Positions 45,701-54,429 of a stretch of DNA of 64,000 nt are shown piece by piece. Each line of letters begins with the position of its first letter. The stretch's first letter is position 1. The notes below the pieces were generated by a model. It was given only the letters and a program-made list of their open reading frames with translations, did no database searches and had not been told where the DNA came from. The stretch is taken from positions 26,125 through 90,124 of the forward strand of contig JALHPN010000006.1 in the NCBI GenBank assembly GCA_022842465.1. Direction: 5' to 3'. The position numbers and the translations under genes were made by a program. Source of the stretch: Polyangiaceae bacterium. Its GTDB lineage: Bacteria; Myxococcota_A; Polyangia; Polyangiales; Polyangiaceae.

Positions 45701-45853
45701 ACGGACGAAGGCCTCCTCGTCGTCGAAAAAGCCGATGCCGATGATGCCGCCCGCGGGGCGGATGACGCGCACCTCCGAGACGCCGTGGGCGCCGTGGGCG
45801 AGCCAGCGCCACGTGGTGCGGATGGTGCTCTCGTCGGGGCCGAGCGCGCTCAT
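42698..45853 (-). CDS. Phage-type primase-helicase (PrimPol + D5-like ATPase)
   Basis: 1051 residues. The N-terminal 300 resemble archaeo-eukaryotic primases/PrimPols: D102-L-D104 (TVIDLDPVRP) and SGNGAQLWFALPP. A CxnC cluster follows (APPCHSLQKIGFCKVNVEPT, ARC) of the kind that ends primase large-subunit-like zinc or Fe-S domains. The C-terminal half carries the helicase: Walker A WGTQGSGKSSL (K695) and a Walker B-like VPVFIDEYKPYD, D5/SF3-type. It would prime and unwind DNA at the element's origin. The start is in the stop of the helicase gene (ATGA). Confidence 0.85.
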   Translation of the reverse strand: MSALGPDESTIRTTWRWLAHGAHGVSEVRVIRPAGGIIGIGFFDDEEAFVRECVRTNAIGNVYVGIQPRPRRLFDAAPNVVRPLKTGAGRKDIEVITATVIDLDPVRPKDTASTDAELALAMAAANEAITWCESEGLVRPHVMMSGNGAQLWFALPPTALEGERRERLQAGLKAFETKVRERAQTDAVHVDSIHDVARIIKVIGTVSHKGDGQGDRPHRVSAALSGFDRVEDERLLARLDVEPELTLPVAAPRVSLPVVGNVPAPGTIKAKRTPEGEYDWERPVEMCGPVQRLWDHGAEDRSVAIFDMVRFFAHKGLGLDELTELILEWDRRGERMGKLRGRDGVRYIAKAHEKVLATARADGSIAPPCHSLQKIGFCKVNVEPTARCDLYDVVFDIEKAIEAVPADTPARELEYRLKPIVDAIAHRDPSVQSKYLGAVEKRFGLKAKDLRKAVAKAATTPAREDGEGTDPESSDEDMEGAIFEDASCYYCMTARGESKVISSFTIEPTMRVLTEDGEMIFGDALTDKHGKVPGLRLPLTAFHSKRDLIRQLPSADLQWTGSDNNVQGLLRVLARREIPRRPGSNMLGDYKKGEHHVWLGPNCAIGKEGFMEPSPVMYVPSGASLDKRIAYVKVDEDTFLEVAATVFRCLPQVNRPEVMLPVIGWFFATPMKPRFMERVGTFPTLFVWGTQGSGKSSLCIDIMWPLFGIRDAEPYSATETEFALLKLLTSTRSVPVFIDEYKPYDMQRQRLNTLHRYLRRLYRGETEERGRPDLKVNSYHLQAPVCVAGETRPTEAALLERIVTANPDKTTLAQNPTARAAYKELRSVDLVLFAPRYIQFCLGRDFDADLEVARAVAKALLDGRKVPVRIVENLTAMLLGVHLFEEFAKHCGCELPDELGVEAAVNAILEDVLETDHGVKNALDHFLEMLGVMAVQGDLKHKVHYVFENGHLAVHLESAYDAFRAHCKRIDYEGEMVDLKALRRLVTESKKQGGFVTAESERVTFDSGRRRAFLVDLTKTKVVTADDFPTPEEGGSSGFRDNFKGRYGRED

Positions 45854-47250
45854 GCGGCTCCCTTGCGCGTGCCGAGCTTCGACGCAGGCACGCCCAGCAC
45901 CTCGGCGTAGAGCTTCCGGCGCTCGAGGTGGTGGCGACGCAAGAGCGGCACCTTACGGTCGACGAAGTCGAACAGGGCGGCGTCGGTCTTCTCAGCATGC
46001 GGGCGCATCAGGCGCCCGAGGCGCTGCACGGTGCGACCGCGCGCGCGGCCGGGGTACGCGAGGAACACGCGGGAGAGGCGCGGCAGGTCGAGGCCTTCAT
46101 CGGCGAGGCTGGTGGCGACGATGACCGCCAGCTCCCCAGCGCGGGCGCGATCGAGCAGCTCCTTGCGGACCGCGCGCTTGACCTCCCCGGTGAGCACCGC
46201 CGCCGAGACGCCCTCGGCCTCGATGGCCTCGGCGAGCGTGTGGCAGTGGTCGATTCGGCCGGAGAGCACGAGGCAGACGTGGCCGGCATGGGCTTCGCGA
46301 GCGACGTGCTCGACGATGAGCGCGTTGCGCGCGGGATCGCTCGCGACGGCGGCCAGCATCGGCGCGTAGTCCTCGGCGCCGGTGTAGAGGTACGTGAAGT
46401 CCGTCTCCACGCTGTGAATGTCGGGCACCGTGAGGACGCCCGCCGCGACCAGCTCGTCGTGCGTGACGGTGAGGAGGGGCGCGCCCATGAACAGGTCGAG
46501 CAGCGCGGTCAGCCCATCTTCGCGCTCAGGCGTCGCGGTGAGCCCTAGGCGGTAGCGCGCGGGGCAGCGATCGACGACCGTGTGGAACGTGCTCGCGGCA
46601 ACGTGATGGGCCTCGTCGAGGATGAGCAGACCGAAGCCGCCGAGGAAGGCGTCGAGCTTCGCGGGTTCCCAGCGTACCAACGCCTGGATGACGGCCACTG
46701 TCACGGGCGCGGAGCGCTCTTCGCCATCGCCGATGAGCCCTGCGTCGAGGCCGAGTTTGTCCTTCAGCTCCCCGAGCCACTGCTCGGCGAGGTCGAGGGT
46801 GTGGACGAGGATGAGCGTCGGCGTGCGCAGCTTGGCGATCGCGCCCATGCCCACGCGCGTCTTGCCGCCACCGCACGGGATGACGACCGTGCCCTGCGTG
46901 ACCTTCGCGAGCTTCTCGACTGCCGTCGACTGGTAGTCGCGGAGGCCGAGCGCTGGCACGTCGAGCGTCGCTTCGGGCAGCACGCGCGCGTCCTCGCAGG
47001 CGACGATGAGTCCGTCCTGCGCGGCCGCGCGCCGCAGCACGTGGATGGCGCCGCGCGGGAGGCGCAGCTCGCCTGCGCGCTGCTCGACGAAGCACACTGT
47101 CTCGAGCTCGGCGCCGGGGTTCAGCCCGAGGCGAAGCCGGTCGAGGAACGCGGGATTCGGGAACGACAGCATTCGGCACAGGCGCTCGACGACCTTCGGC
47201 GGCACCTCCCGGGCGTCGAGCGTCAGCGCCGCATCAACTCGCGCGCGCAT
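45850..47250 (-). CDS. SF2 DNA helicase, XPB/RadD-like
   Basis: 466 residues from MRARVDAALTLDAREVPPKV at 47250. After about 95 N-terminal residues comes Q-motif-like LRDYQSTAVEKL, Walker A VVIPCGGGKTRVG (K130), DEAH (LLILDEAHHVAAS), TATPEREDG and the C-terminal QRLGRLMRPHAEK arginine finger region. This is the COG1061 group of 3'-5' helicases. It overlaps the DinG-like gene by 17 bp and the primase gene by 4 bp. It probably helps replication or recombination of the element. Confidence 0.9.
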   Translation of the reverse strand: MRARVDAALTLDAREVPPKVVERLCRMLSFPNPAFLDRLRLGLNPGAELETVCFVEQRAGELRLPRGAIHVLRRAAAQDGLIVACEDARVLPEATLDVPALGLRDYQSTAVEKLAKVTQGTVVIPCGGGKTRVGMGAIAKLRTPTLILVHTLDLAEQWLGELKDKLGLDAGLIGDGEERSAPVTVAVIQALVRWEPAKLDAFLGGFGLLILDEAHHVAASTFHTVVDRCPARYRLGLTATPEREDGLTALLDLFMGAPLLTVTHDELVAAGVLTVPDIHSVETDFTYLYTGAEDYAPMLAAVASDPARNALIVEHVAREAHAGHVCLVLSGRIDHCHTLAEAIEAEGVSAAVLTGEVKRAVRKELLDRARAGELAVIVATSLADEGLDLPRLSRVFLAYPGRARGRTVQRLGRLMRPHAEKTDAALFDFVDRKVPLLRRHHLERRKLYAEVLGVPASKLGTRKGAA

Positions 47251-49168
47251 AGGCAGCCTCCTCGAGGAAGCGGGTGATGTTCTCGAGGCGCCGGGTGGTG
47301 AGCATCGGCGGCAGGCTCTTGAGGAACTTCTTCCCGTAGCCCTTCTCGGCGATGCGCTTGTCGAGGATGACGGCGACGCCCACGTCGGTCTTGCAGCGGA
47401 TGAGGCGCCCCACACCCTGGCGCAGCGCGATGATGGCGAGCGGCACGAGGTAGTTGTCGAACGCGCGCGGATCGCGCTCGCAGATGGCGTCGATGACCGG
47501 GTCGTCGGGCGGCGGGAACGGCAGCTTGTCGATGACGAGCCCGGTGAGCGCCTCGCCCGCGACGTCGATGCCGGTCCAGAAGCTCTCGGTCCCGAGGAGG
47601 ATGGAGCCGACGTCCTCCTTGAAGAGGCGCGTCAGCTCCGCGCGCGGCAGCTCGCCCTGGCGCAGCACGCGGTGCTCGCGCCCGTCGAGCCGCTCGTAGA
47701 CGGCGTTCAGGTTCCGGTACGACGTGAAGAGCCCGAGCGTGCGGCCGTCGCAGACGTCGACGACGTGCTGGAAGATGCGCGCGGCCTCGTCGATGAACTC
47801 GGCGTCGCGGGGGTCCGGCAGCCGTTCGGGCACAACGAGGAGCGCCTGGGACGCGAAGTCGAACGGCGTCTCGGCGACGACCTCGAGCGCGCCCTCGGGC
47901 ACGCCGAGCTCGCGGCGCACGAAGTCGAAGGTGCCTGAGGTGGTAAGCGTGGCCGACACCAGCGATACCGACGGGCAGCGCGCGAACAGCTCCTCGCGCA
48001 GCAGTTCGCTCACGTCGATGGGCTTCGACCGGAGCTTGGTGCGCCCCTTGTTGTCGATGTCGAGCCAGTAGACGCAGGCGGGGTTCGCCTGCGCGAGCCC
48101 CTCGGAGAGGCGCGCGGCGGCTGTCGTCGCGTTCTTGGCCAGGTTGCGCGCGGTGGCGCGCTCCTTCTTGTCCGCGAGCTCGTCTTCGGCGCGGCCCTTC
48201 GCGAGCGCCACGAGCTTGCCAAGGGCGCGCTGGAGGGCCGCGTCGTTGGCGAAGGCCGGCGCCTTGAGCCGCTTCTTGTACCGGGGTGAGCGGGCGAAGT
48301 CGGCGAGCGTCGCGAACAGGCGCTGCGCCTCCTGGCGAAGCTCCCCGGCGAGCTGCTTGTTCCCGAGGTCAGCCGCCGCCGAGGCGAGCCGCCCGAAGGT
48401 GTGCTCCGACAGCGTGAAGCCGAAGAACTCGCGGGCGATCTCCGCTGCCTCGTGCGCCTCGTCGAGCACGAGCAGGTCGAACGCAGGCAGCACCAGGTCT
48501 TGCCCCGTCGCCCGGCGCACGGCGAGGTGCGCGAAGAGCATGTGGTAGTTCGTGACGACGATGTCCGCGCCCTGCGCCGTCGCCTTCGCGCGCTCGGCGT
48601 AGCAGTCGTCCCGGAACGGGCAGCCGTCGCCCTTGCACTCCTCGGAGCCGACCGAGAAGCGCGACCAGACCTGAGCGTGCGGGATGAACGCCAGCTCGGA
48701 GACGTCGCCGGTCTTGGTCGCGTCGGCCCACGCGAGCACGTCGTCGACCTGCCGCTGCTGGTCGTCGTAGTAGAGGCCACGCAGCTCGCCGCGCGCTTCG
48801 CTCTCGGCCATGCGGTCGAGGCAGACGTAGTTGTTGCGACCCTTCAGCAGCGCGAAGGTGAACGGCCACGGCAGCACGCTCGCGAGCATCGGCAGGTCCT
48901 TCCTGACAAGCTGCTCCTGCAGCGCGATGTTCGCGGTCGCGATCACGACGCGCTTCTTCTCGTGGTGCGCGTGGTGGACGGCCGGCACCGCGTACGCGAC
49001 CGACTTGCCGGTTCCGCACGGCCCTTCGCCGAGGGCGTGACGCCCGCCGCGCATGGCCTCGTCGACCATGCGGGCGAGCGCCACCTGGCCCTCGCGCATC
49101 TCGTACCCGGGGAACCGCGAGGCGAAGAGCCCGCCGTCCCCGAAGACCTCGGAGAGGTAGTCATTCAT
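47234..49168 (-). CDS. DinG/XPD-type Fe-S helicase
   Basis: 644 residues with Walker A GEGPCGTGKSVAY (K55), DEAH (LLVLDEAHEAAEI), and Cys residues around NNYVCLDR and CKGDGCPFRDDC that form the Fe-S cluster of the XPD/DinG family. Motif VI is ALRQGVGRLIRCKTD-like and GSILLGTESFWTGIDVAGEA is characteristic. DinG resolves R-loops and forks. It is in the middle of the leftward replication operon, between an SSB-like gene and the SF2 helicase. No exonuclease domain is attached. Confidence 0.92.
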   Translation of the reverse strand: MNDYLSEVFGDGGLFASRFPGYEMREGQVALARMVDEAMRGGRHALGEGPCGTGKSVAYAVPAVHHAHHEKKRVVIATANIALQEQLVRKDLPMLASVLPWPFTFALLKGRNNYVCLDRMAESEARGELRGLYYDDQQRQVDDVLAWADATKTGDVSELAFIPHAQVWSRFSVGSEECKGDGCPFRDDCYAERAKATAQGADIVVTNYHMLFAHLAVRRATGQDLVLPAFDLLVLDEAHEAAEIAREFFGFTLSEHTFGRLASAAADLGNKQLAGELRQEAQRLFATLADFARSPRYKKRLKAPAFANDAALQRALGKLVALAKGRAEDELADKKERATARNLAKNATTAAARLSEGLAQANPACVYWLDIDNKGRTKLRSKPIDVSELLREELFARCPSVSLVSATLTTSGTFDFVRRELGVPEGALEVVAETPFDFASQALLVVPERLPDPRDAEFIDEAARIFQHVVDVCDGRTLGLFTSYRNLNAVYERLDGREHRVLRQGELPRAELTRLFKEDVGSILLGTESFWTGIDVAGEALTGLVIDKLPFPPPDDPVIDAICERDPRAFDNYLVPLAIIALRQGVGRLIRCKTDVGVAVILDKRIAEKGYGKKFLKSLPPMLTTRRLENITRFLEEAAYARAS

Positions 49169-49189
49169 CGGTGGCTCCTCGCGGCTCGC

Positions 49190-49942
49190 TCAGGCGAAGG
49201 GATCGACCTCGGTCTCGGCGGCGGCGGGCGCGGCGTTCTCGGTCTGGAGCTGCTCGACGAACGCGCGCGCCTTCTCCACCTGAGACGTCGGCAGGTCCTT
49301 GATGCGCTGGACGCCGAACTTCGCGAGGAACTTGTCCGTCGCCTCGCGCGGCAGCGCCTTGAGCGCAGTGACGAGCCCCTGCGCGACGTTGGGGGCCACG
49401 GTGCCGTCGCCCTTCGCGTCGCTCTTCTTGTCGTAGCTGTCGAGCGACTGGCCACCCTTCGCGCCGCCGTCCGCCTCGCCGGAGTAGAGCTTCGCGAGGT
49501 CGTGCTGCGGGAGCGCCTGGAAGGCCTTCTGCTGCTCGACCGAGAGCTGATGCTCCGGGAGGATCGAGTACGTGGTCTTCGGGTCCTTCGCGGCGCCGTG
49601 GCGCTGGATCTCGAAGGCCCACTTCTCGAGGCCGTACTTCTCGCGGACGCGGACGAGGTCCTTGAAGAACATCACGCCCTGCTCGAGGACCTTCACCTCC
49701 TTCGAGTCGTAGAGGGCGACGTTCAGCGCGACGCGCAGCGAGGCCTTCGTGCCCGCGGCCCTCATCTTCTCGTCGACCTCGACGTACTTGCCGTCGACGA
49801 AGGCCACCTCGCGCGGGTGCGGCTCACCCAGGAAGACGACGACGGCCTTGTCGCCATCGCCCGCGAGCTTGAGCCAGAGCGAGCCGCCCTGGTCGTGCTT
49901 CTTCGCCATCTCTTCGGTCTGCTGCCACATGCTGTTCGTCAT
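49190..49942 (-). CDS. Putative phage single-stranded DNA-binding protein
   Basis: 250 residues. It has the look of gp32-like phage proteins: an early beta region (LWLKLAGDGDKAVVVFLGEP, HPREVAF) and aromatic/basic strands (KYGLEKWAFEIQRHG), then a helical section and a C-terminal acidic end EVDPFA, like the SSB tail that binds partner proteins. The residues are not enough to prove the OB fold. It lies three bases after the preceding small gene and next to DinG and helicase genes, which supports the call. Confidence 0.65.
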   Translation of the reverse strand: MTNSMWQQTEEMAKKHDQGGSLWLKLAGDGDKAVVVFLGEPHPREVAFVDGKYVEVDEKMRAAGTKASLRVALNVALYDSKEVKVLEQGVMFFKDLVRVREKYGLEKWAFEIQRHGAAKDPKTTYSILPEHQLSVEQQKAFQALPQHDLAKLYSGEADGGAKGGQSLDSYDKKSDAKGDGTVAPNVAQGLVTALKALPREATDKFLAKFGVQRIKDLPTSQVEKARAFVEQLQTENAAPAAAETEVDPFA

Positions 49943-49945
49943 TGG

Positions 49946-50194
49946 TCACTGCTCCTTCTTGTTGGGGTTGGTGGTGTTGCTGCTGTCGGTGGTCGCGTTG
50001 CGGGTGCTGCGTCGCTCGCGCCGGTACACGGCGATGAGCTGCGTCCCGTCGGCGGCCTCGCCGGCGTCTTCGAGGTGGAAGTCCGCGCCGAGCTCGATGA
50101 CGTCGTTCAGCTCCCAGCGTCGGAAGAGGCCCGGCAGGCGGATGAAGTCCTCGTCGCCGGGAAGGTCGTGGATGGGGATCGGTTCGTGGGTCAT
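49946..50194 (-). CDS. Small acidic/basic protein of the replication operon
   Basis: 82 residues (MTHEPIPIHDLPGDEDFIRL, then LPGLFRRWELNDVIELGADF). It overlaps the sigma-like gene's stop (ATGA) and lies three bases before the SSB-like gene, so it is translated in the operon. The C-terminal 25 residues are Arg/Thr/Asn-rich (RRERRSTRNATTDSSNTT). No family recognised. Confidence 0.7.
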   Translation of the reverse strand: MTHEPIPIHDLPGDEDFIRLPGLFRRWELNDVIELGADFHLEDAGEAADGTQLIAVYRRERRSTRNATTDSSNTTNPNKKEQ

Positions 50195-51069
50195 GCGGTC
50201 GGCTCCTCCGGGCGGTTCATCCGGTTCGTGGGGAGGCAAACGCGGCCTGCGAGGTCGGAGTGGGACAGCGAGCTCGCGAGGTGCTCGCGGAGTCGGCCGA
50301 GCGCGCGCTGGAAGCGCTTGCGAGCGGCGTCGTGCGAGAGCCCGAGGCGCTGGGCGGCCTCGCGCTGGTTCTCGTCCAGCACCAGCACCGCGAGCAGCAG
50401 CTCGGCGTCGGCGCCGATGATCTCGGTGAGCCACACGCGCAGCTCGGCGACGTCGTCCTCGAACGACAGCCCCTGCGTCAGCCCGAGCGGGGCTTCCGCC
50501 TGCGACGCCTCCCACTCGGCGCGCGCAAGGCGGTCGAGGTGGCTCGCGACGATGATGCGGTCGTCCTGGTCACGTACCGGCTCGAAGGTGTCCCGGTAGA
50601 CGATCCGGTCAGCGTCGGCCCACACGCGGCGGCGGCGATCGATGAGGTCGCGCGCGGTGCTGCGCACGAGCGTCGCGGCCACGCGGTGGACCACCTTGAG
50701 GTCGAGCCGCTCGATGATGCCCGTGAAGACGTCGGCCAGCTCGGCGATCAGCTCCTCGGGCTGTCCCCGGAAGTTGCGCTGCCGCCGCCGGTAGACGGCG
50801 TCGAGGCCGGGCCAGAGCCCGAGCCACAGGAGCCCGCTCACGAGCTCGTGGTGCTCGCGCCGCTGCACGAGGGTCACGAGCACGCCGAGGAGGCGATCCT
50901 TCTCGTCGAGGTCGCCGCCCTTGCTCGCGAGGTACTCGACCACCTCGAAGGGCTGGTCGAAGCGCGCGAGCGCGGGGTGCTGCCTTGCCTGTTGAAACGC
51001 CTGCTCTGCCTGAAGAGAACGAACGGAACGGTCGAGGGCTGCATGCAGCGCCTCCCAACGTGCGCGCAT
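50191..51069 (-). CDS. Sigma-70-like factor (phage-encoded)
   Basis: 292 residues. The C-terminal part is a sigma region-4 HTH: LLLAVLVLDENQREAAQRLG, LSHDAARKRFQRALGRLREH. The middle (GLWPGLDAVYRRRQRNFRGQ, PEELIAELADVFTGIIERLD) resembles region 2. This suggests a small sigma-type regulator that directs the element's own promoters. A paralogous protein (55897-56682) shares the middle pattern. Start at 51069 is the first Met (MRARWEALHAALDRSVRSLQ). Confidence 0.75.
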   Translation of the reverse strand: MRARWEALHAALDRSVRSLQAEQAFQQARQHPALARFDQPFEVVEYLASKGGDLDEKDRLLGVLVTLVQRREHHELVSGLLWLGLWPGLDAVYRRRQRNFRGQPEELIAELADVFTGIIERLDLKVVHRVAATLVRSTARDLIDRRRRVWADADRIVYRDTFEPVRDQDDRIIVASHLDRLARAEWEASQAEAPLGLTQGLSFEDDVAELRVWLTEIIGADAELLLAVLVLDENQREAAQRLGLSHDAARKRFQRALGRLREHLASSLSHSDLAGRVCLPTNRMNRPEEPTA

Positions 51070-51166
51070 GACGCGCCGCCTTTCCGGCGGGCGTCAGGCG
51101 CTCCTTGGGGCCGTGGTTAGGGCGTCATGCGCTCGGTGGACTCGGGATGAAGGAGGGCGCCGCGAG

Positions 51167-51409
51167 CTACGCGGCGCTCGCCCTCGGGAGCGCGGGCACG
51201 GGCGTCGGCGGCATCGGCGTGCGCGACGCGAGGACGTTCAACGTGCGGCAGCGGTCGCGGTAGCAGGTGACGGCGACCGTGCTGTCGTCGCTGACGACGA
51301 CCTGCATGTCGCCGCGCCGAATGGTGAGGCCGTCGCGATCGCGCTTCGCCAAGAGGGCGCCGCAGGCCTTGCAGCGGCAGTCGGTGGCGGTGGTGGACTG
51401 GGTCTTCAT
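51167..51409 (-). CDS. Small zinc-ribbon protein (Mu Com-like)
   Basis: 80 residues with CRCKACGALLAKRDRDGL, then TCYRDRC about 30 residues later: a four-Cys zinc ribbon like the Com family (C-x-C-x2-C ... C-x4-C). Com-like proteins regulate translation of DNA-modification genes or bind nucleic acid in phages. It is the first gene of the leftward replication operon, 97 bp before the sigma-like gene. Confidence 0.65.
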   Translation of the reverse strand: MKTQSTTATDCRCKACGALLAKRDRDGLTIRRGDMQVVVSDDSTVAVTCYRDRCRTLNVLASRTPMPPTPVPALPRASAA

Positions 51410-52018
51410 GGGCTGTCTCCTCGCGACCCACCGGTCATCGGCGGGTACGAGGGCAGCCTCGTTGGAGAGGGGAAGGTGGAAGCCAGGGCAGGATCGGGCG
51501 CCGGTTCCGGGGTCCCTCTCTCCCCTCCCTGCGGCGAGCGCGTTCGCCGGCCCCTCCGCACCTCCCGGAGGATCGTCACAGCGCGCTCGCTCACTTGCGA
51601 AGGCCTGAAGCAGGCGCGCTCAGCGCTGGGACATTTTGACGGGCCGTGGACAGTCCCAGGACGGCCCCCTGTCCCTTCTTTCCCTTCTCTTCTTCAATAG
51701 TTACCTATCTCTTCTCTCTCTGGACAGCTCTCGGCGGGTAGGTCTACTCAGAAGCGATTTGCGATTTCTTCTCGAGGGCGCCTTCGAGTCGCCGGCCCTT
51801 CGAAAATGAGAGCTCGCTACGCCTGTGGTGCTACCCGCTGGCGGCTGTCCCTGTCCGCGATGGTGCGCAAGTGCCTGCGGTTGCTGGCGAAAGAGGGCGT
51901 TGGCGGGCGGTCGGGACGGAACCAGTAGCTGTCCTGCTGTCCCAGCGGAGCGTGGTGGGCCAGGGCCGCGTTCGCGGTGGTGTCCCAGCGCATCGGGCGA
52001 GGTCGCGTTTTCGTCCCC
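51410..52018. promoter_or_regulatory. Divergent control region, possible origin of replication
   Basis: About 600 bases between the leftward replication operon (start 51409) and the rightward operon (start 52019). It is pyrimidine- and AT-rich near 51670-51760 (long CTTCTTTCCCTTCTCTTC run). GTCCC/GGGAC words recur (GGGACATTTTGACGGGCC at 51630, AGTCCCAGG at 51652, CTGTCCCTT at 51668, CTGTCCCAG at 51933, TGTCCCAG at 51981). A polypyrimidine tract plus such repeats between divergent replication genes is what an origin or divergent promoter looks like. Confidence 0.45.
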
Positions 52019-52540
52019 ATGAACGCGCCCCAGCCCGACGAGCCGATCCCGTTCCTCACGAAGGAGGAGCGCGACGCGCTCGTCCTCGAGTTCCAGCGCC
52101 TCGCTGCCCGCCTCGCGCAGGCAAGGCTTATCGCGCCTGCGACCTCGACGCGCCTGATGCGGACCATCCACCGCGAGCGGCGCCTCGCCGATGAACGGCA
52201 AGGCCACCTCGCAGACCTGGTGTTCAACATCCTGGTCAGCATCGAGGACGGCACGCTGAAGGAGGGCGAGCACTTCGCCCGACTGCCCGACGAGCGCGTG
52301 GCCGTCCATCCCGAGGCGGTGGCCACGGCCCTCTACCGGGCGGAGCGCGGGCGGCTCCTCCGGCGCGAGCTGCGCGCGCTCCTCGAGCTCGGGTGGCGGC
52401 ACGAACGCGACGTCGTGGTCGCGCGCTCCGAGCGCGTGCGCTTCGACCACGAGGGCGACCGCCGCCGCTGCGCCGTCCTCCACCTCCCCTCGGCGCGGAA
52501 ATTCGTCGGCGGTCGCTCGAAGCCTGTCCCAGCCCGCTGA
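52019..52540 (+). CDS. Unknown protein, first gene of the rightward operon
   Basis: 173 residues from MNAPQPDEPIPFLTKEERDA at 52019 (the ORF extends 14 codons upstream). It is highly helical and charged (LVLEFQRLAARLAQARLIAP, RRELRALLELGWRHERDVVV), with a conserved-looking HTIHRERRLADERQGH segment. The weak Arg-rich composition leaves some doubt, but it is well placed before an operon of overlapping genes and has a promoter region upstream. No family recognised. Confidence 0.6.
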   Translation: MNAPQPDEPIPFLTKEERDALVLEFQRLAARLAQARLIAPATSTRLMRTIHRERRLADERQGHLADLVFNILVSIEDGTLKEGEHFARLPDERVAVHPEAVATALYRAERGRLLRRELRALLELGWRHERDVVVARSERVRFDHEGDRRRCAVLHLPSARKFVGGRSKPVPAR

Positions 52541-52594
52541 GCCGACCCGCGTTTCCTTCCCCACCGGCGCTTCGTGTCGCCGGCCAGGAAGCGC

Positions 52595-53248
52595 ATGGCC
52601 ATCAAGGACCTCGTCAGACCGGAGCTGCCGCCGCCGACACCGGCCGCAGAGCGCCCGCCCAACATCACCTGCGAGAAGTACACGCGGGGCGAGGACGGCA
52701 AGCGCTGCATCCACTTCCAGCAGGGCGGCACGTGCGCCTTGCCCGACGAGTTCGTCTGCACCGAGTGGCAGAAGCACAACGGGCCGAACAAGCGCACGCT
52801 GCACGTCGTCGCGGCTGCGCCCGTCGTCGAGCATGCGCCGGCACCGAAGCCCGTCGCGCGCGACCTGTTCGGCAACCCGCTGCCCGGCGTCGCGCAGCCC
52901 GCGGCGAAGGTCTCGACGGCGCCTGCGCCGATCGCGCTCGTCCCGAAGCCCGACGCCGACGCGCAGCCCGCAGTCGACGTCGATCAGCTTCGCGGCTTCA
53001 CCACCGAGGACATCGAGAGCTTCAAGGCGCTCGGCGTCGAGGTGCTGCTGCACTCGGAGACCTACGGCGACGTGTGGCTGGTGCCCGCGTACACGGGCCG
53101 CGAGCGCAAGGAGATCACCCCGGAGCACGCCGCGACGCTCGCGCGCGTCATGAGCGTGTTCCCGGGCTCGCACATCGTCTCGTTCGAGAAGACCGCCAAG
53201 ACCAACAACCCTGAGCGCCGAGAGCGCCCCCTCGAGGAGCGCTCATGA
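52595..53248 (+). CDS. Unknown protein with Cys-His motif and Pro-rich linker
   Basis: 217 residues from [20 protein letters not shown]; the GTG at 52574 is an alternative. Cys residues at about residues 27-58 ([33 protein letters not shown]) look like a metal site. A Pro/Ala linker follows, then a domain with [20 protein letters not shown] and [20 protein letters not shown]. The stop overlaps the nuclease gene start, so it is translated with the Cas4-like nuclease. Function unknown. Confidence 0.65.
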   Translation: MAIKDLVRPELPPPTPAAERPPNITCEKYTRGEDGKRCIHFQQGGTCALPDEFVCTEWQKHNGPNKRTLHVVAAAPVVEHAPAPKPVARDLFGNPLPGVAQPAAKVSTAPAPIALVPKPDADAQPAVDVDQLRGFTTEDIESFKALGVEVLLHSETYGDVWLVPAYTGRERKEITPEHAATLARVMSVFPGSHIVSFEKTAKTNNPERRERPLEERS

Positions 53249-54429
53249 CCACCGTCGCCCCGTTCAAGAACCAGCATCTCAGCTACAGCAGGCTCTCGAG
53301 GTTCGAGACCTGCCCGCTCTCGTACCGCCTCCACTACATCGAGAAGAAGCAGGCCGAGCCAGGGCTGCCGCTCCGGTTCGGCAAGACCATCCACGCCGTC
53401 CTCGAGCGCCTCATCAAGGAGGTCGTCGACGACGAGCGCACGGGCACGCTCTCCGAGGAGCGCGCCATCGAGCTCTACCGCGAGGCGTGGGGCGCCGAGC
53501 GACTCACCGGCATGGACGTCTTCGCCGAGGGGCTCGCCATCCTCCGGCGCTTCATCGCCGAGCAGGGCGTCGTCGACCACCGCGACGTCCTCGCCATCGA
53601 GAAGGAGTTCCGGCTTCCGGTCGGGCCCTTCGAGGCCTTGGGCTTCATCGACCGCGTCGACTGGATCGACGACGAGACCGTCGAGGTCATCGACTACAAG
53701 ACGAACCGCCAGCTCTTCAACCGCGACGAGGTCGACACCTCGCTCCAGATGAGCCTGTACGAGGTCGCGGCTCGCCGCCTCTGGCCGTGGGTCAAGAAGG
53801 TGAAGCTGACGTTCTGGATGCTGCGCCACGGCGTCCGGCAGGAGACGACGCGCACGGAGGAGCAGCTCGCCGACGCGCTCGCCTACGTCGAGACGCTCGG
53901 GCGGCAGACCGAGACCGCGACGGAGTACCCCGCGCGCCTCAACACCAACTGCTCCTACTGCGACCACCGCAAGCAGTGCCCGGCCTACGCCGACGCGCTC
54001 AAGGGCAAGCGCGAGTTCATCGTCGAAGAGCTCGCCGATCTCGAAGGCGTCGCCCGCGAGCGCGAGGAGGTGGCTCGCCTCGCAAAGGCGCTCTACGCGC
54101 GGAAGGAGGAGCTGGAGGACATCCTCAAGGCGCAGCTCAAGGAGAAGGACGAGCTGGTCCTCGGTGGCGTCCGCTACCGGATGTTCGCGACCACGAGCGT
54201 CGAGTACCCACTCGAACCGACGCTCTCGCTGCTCGCCAACGCGACGGGTCTCTCGCACGACGAGGTGCTCGGGAAGCTCGGCGCCATCGACAAGAAGGCG
54301 CTCGATGCCCTGCTCAAGGCGCTCGGCAAGAAGCTCGACAAGCCGCGCGTCTCGCTGCTGAAGGCCGAGCTCGAAGCGCACGCCGACAAGCGCATGTCGC
54401 CGCGCCTCTGGGCGAAGGAGGTGGCGTGA
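53245..54429 (+). CDS. Cas4/RecB-like Fe-S exonuclease
   Basis: 394 residues. The N-terminal 250 are the PD-(D/E)XK nuclease with opening motif [20 protein letters not shown] (C23), D150-Y-K152 (VIDYKTN) and C236, C239, C245 ([11 protein letters not shown]), which complete the four-Cys iron-sulfur cluster of Cas4/AddB. The C-terminal 150 residues are a helical extension ([20 protein letters not shown]) not seen in minimal Cas4. As a phage nuclease it would trim 5' ends for recombination. It overlaps genes on both sides and is not near CRISPR repeats. Confidence 0.88.
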   Translation: MTTVAPFKNQHLSYSRLSRFETCPLSYRLHYIEKKQAEPGLPLRFGKTIHAVLERLIKEVVDDERTGTLSEERAIELYREAWGAERLTGMDVFAEGLAILRRFIAEQGVVDHRDVLAIEKEFRLPVGPFEALGFIDRVDWIDDETVEVIDYKTNRQLFNRDEVDTSLQMSLYEVAARRLWPWVKKVKLTFWMLRHGVRQETTRTEEQLADALAYVETLGRQTETATEYPARLNTNCSYCDHRKQCPAYADALKGKREFIVEELADLEGVAREREEVARLAKALYARKEELEDILKAQLKEKDELVLGGVRYRMFATTSVEYPLEPTLSLLANATGLSHDEVLGKLGAIDKKALDALLKALGKKLDKPRVSLLKAELEAHADKRMSPRLWAKEVA

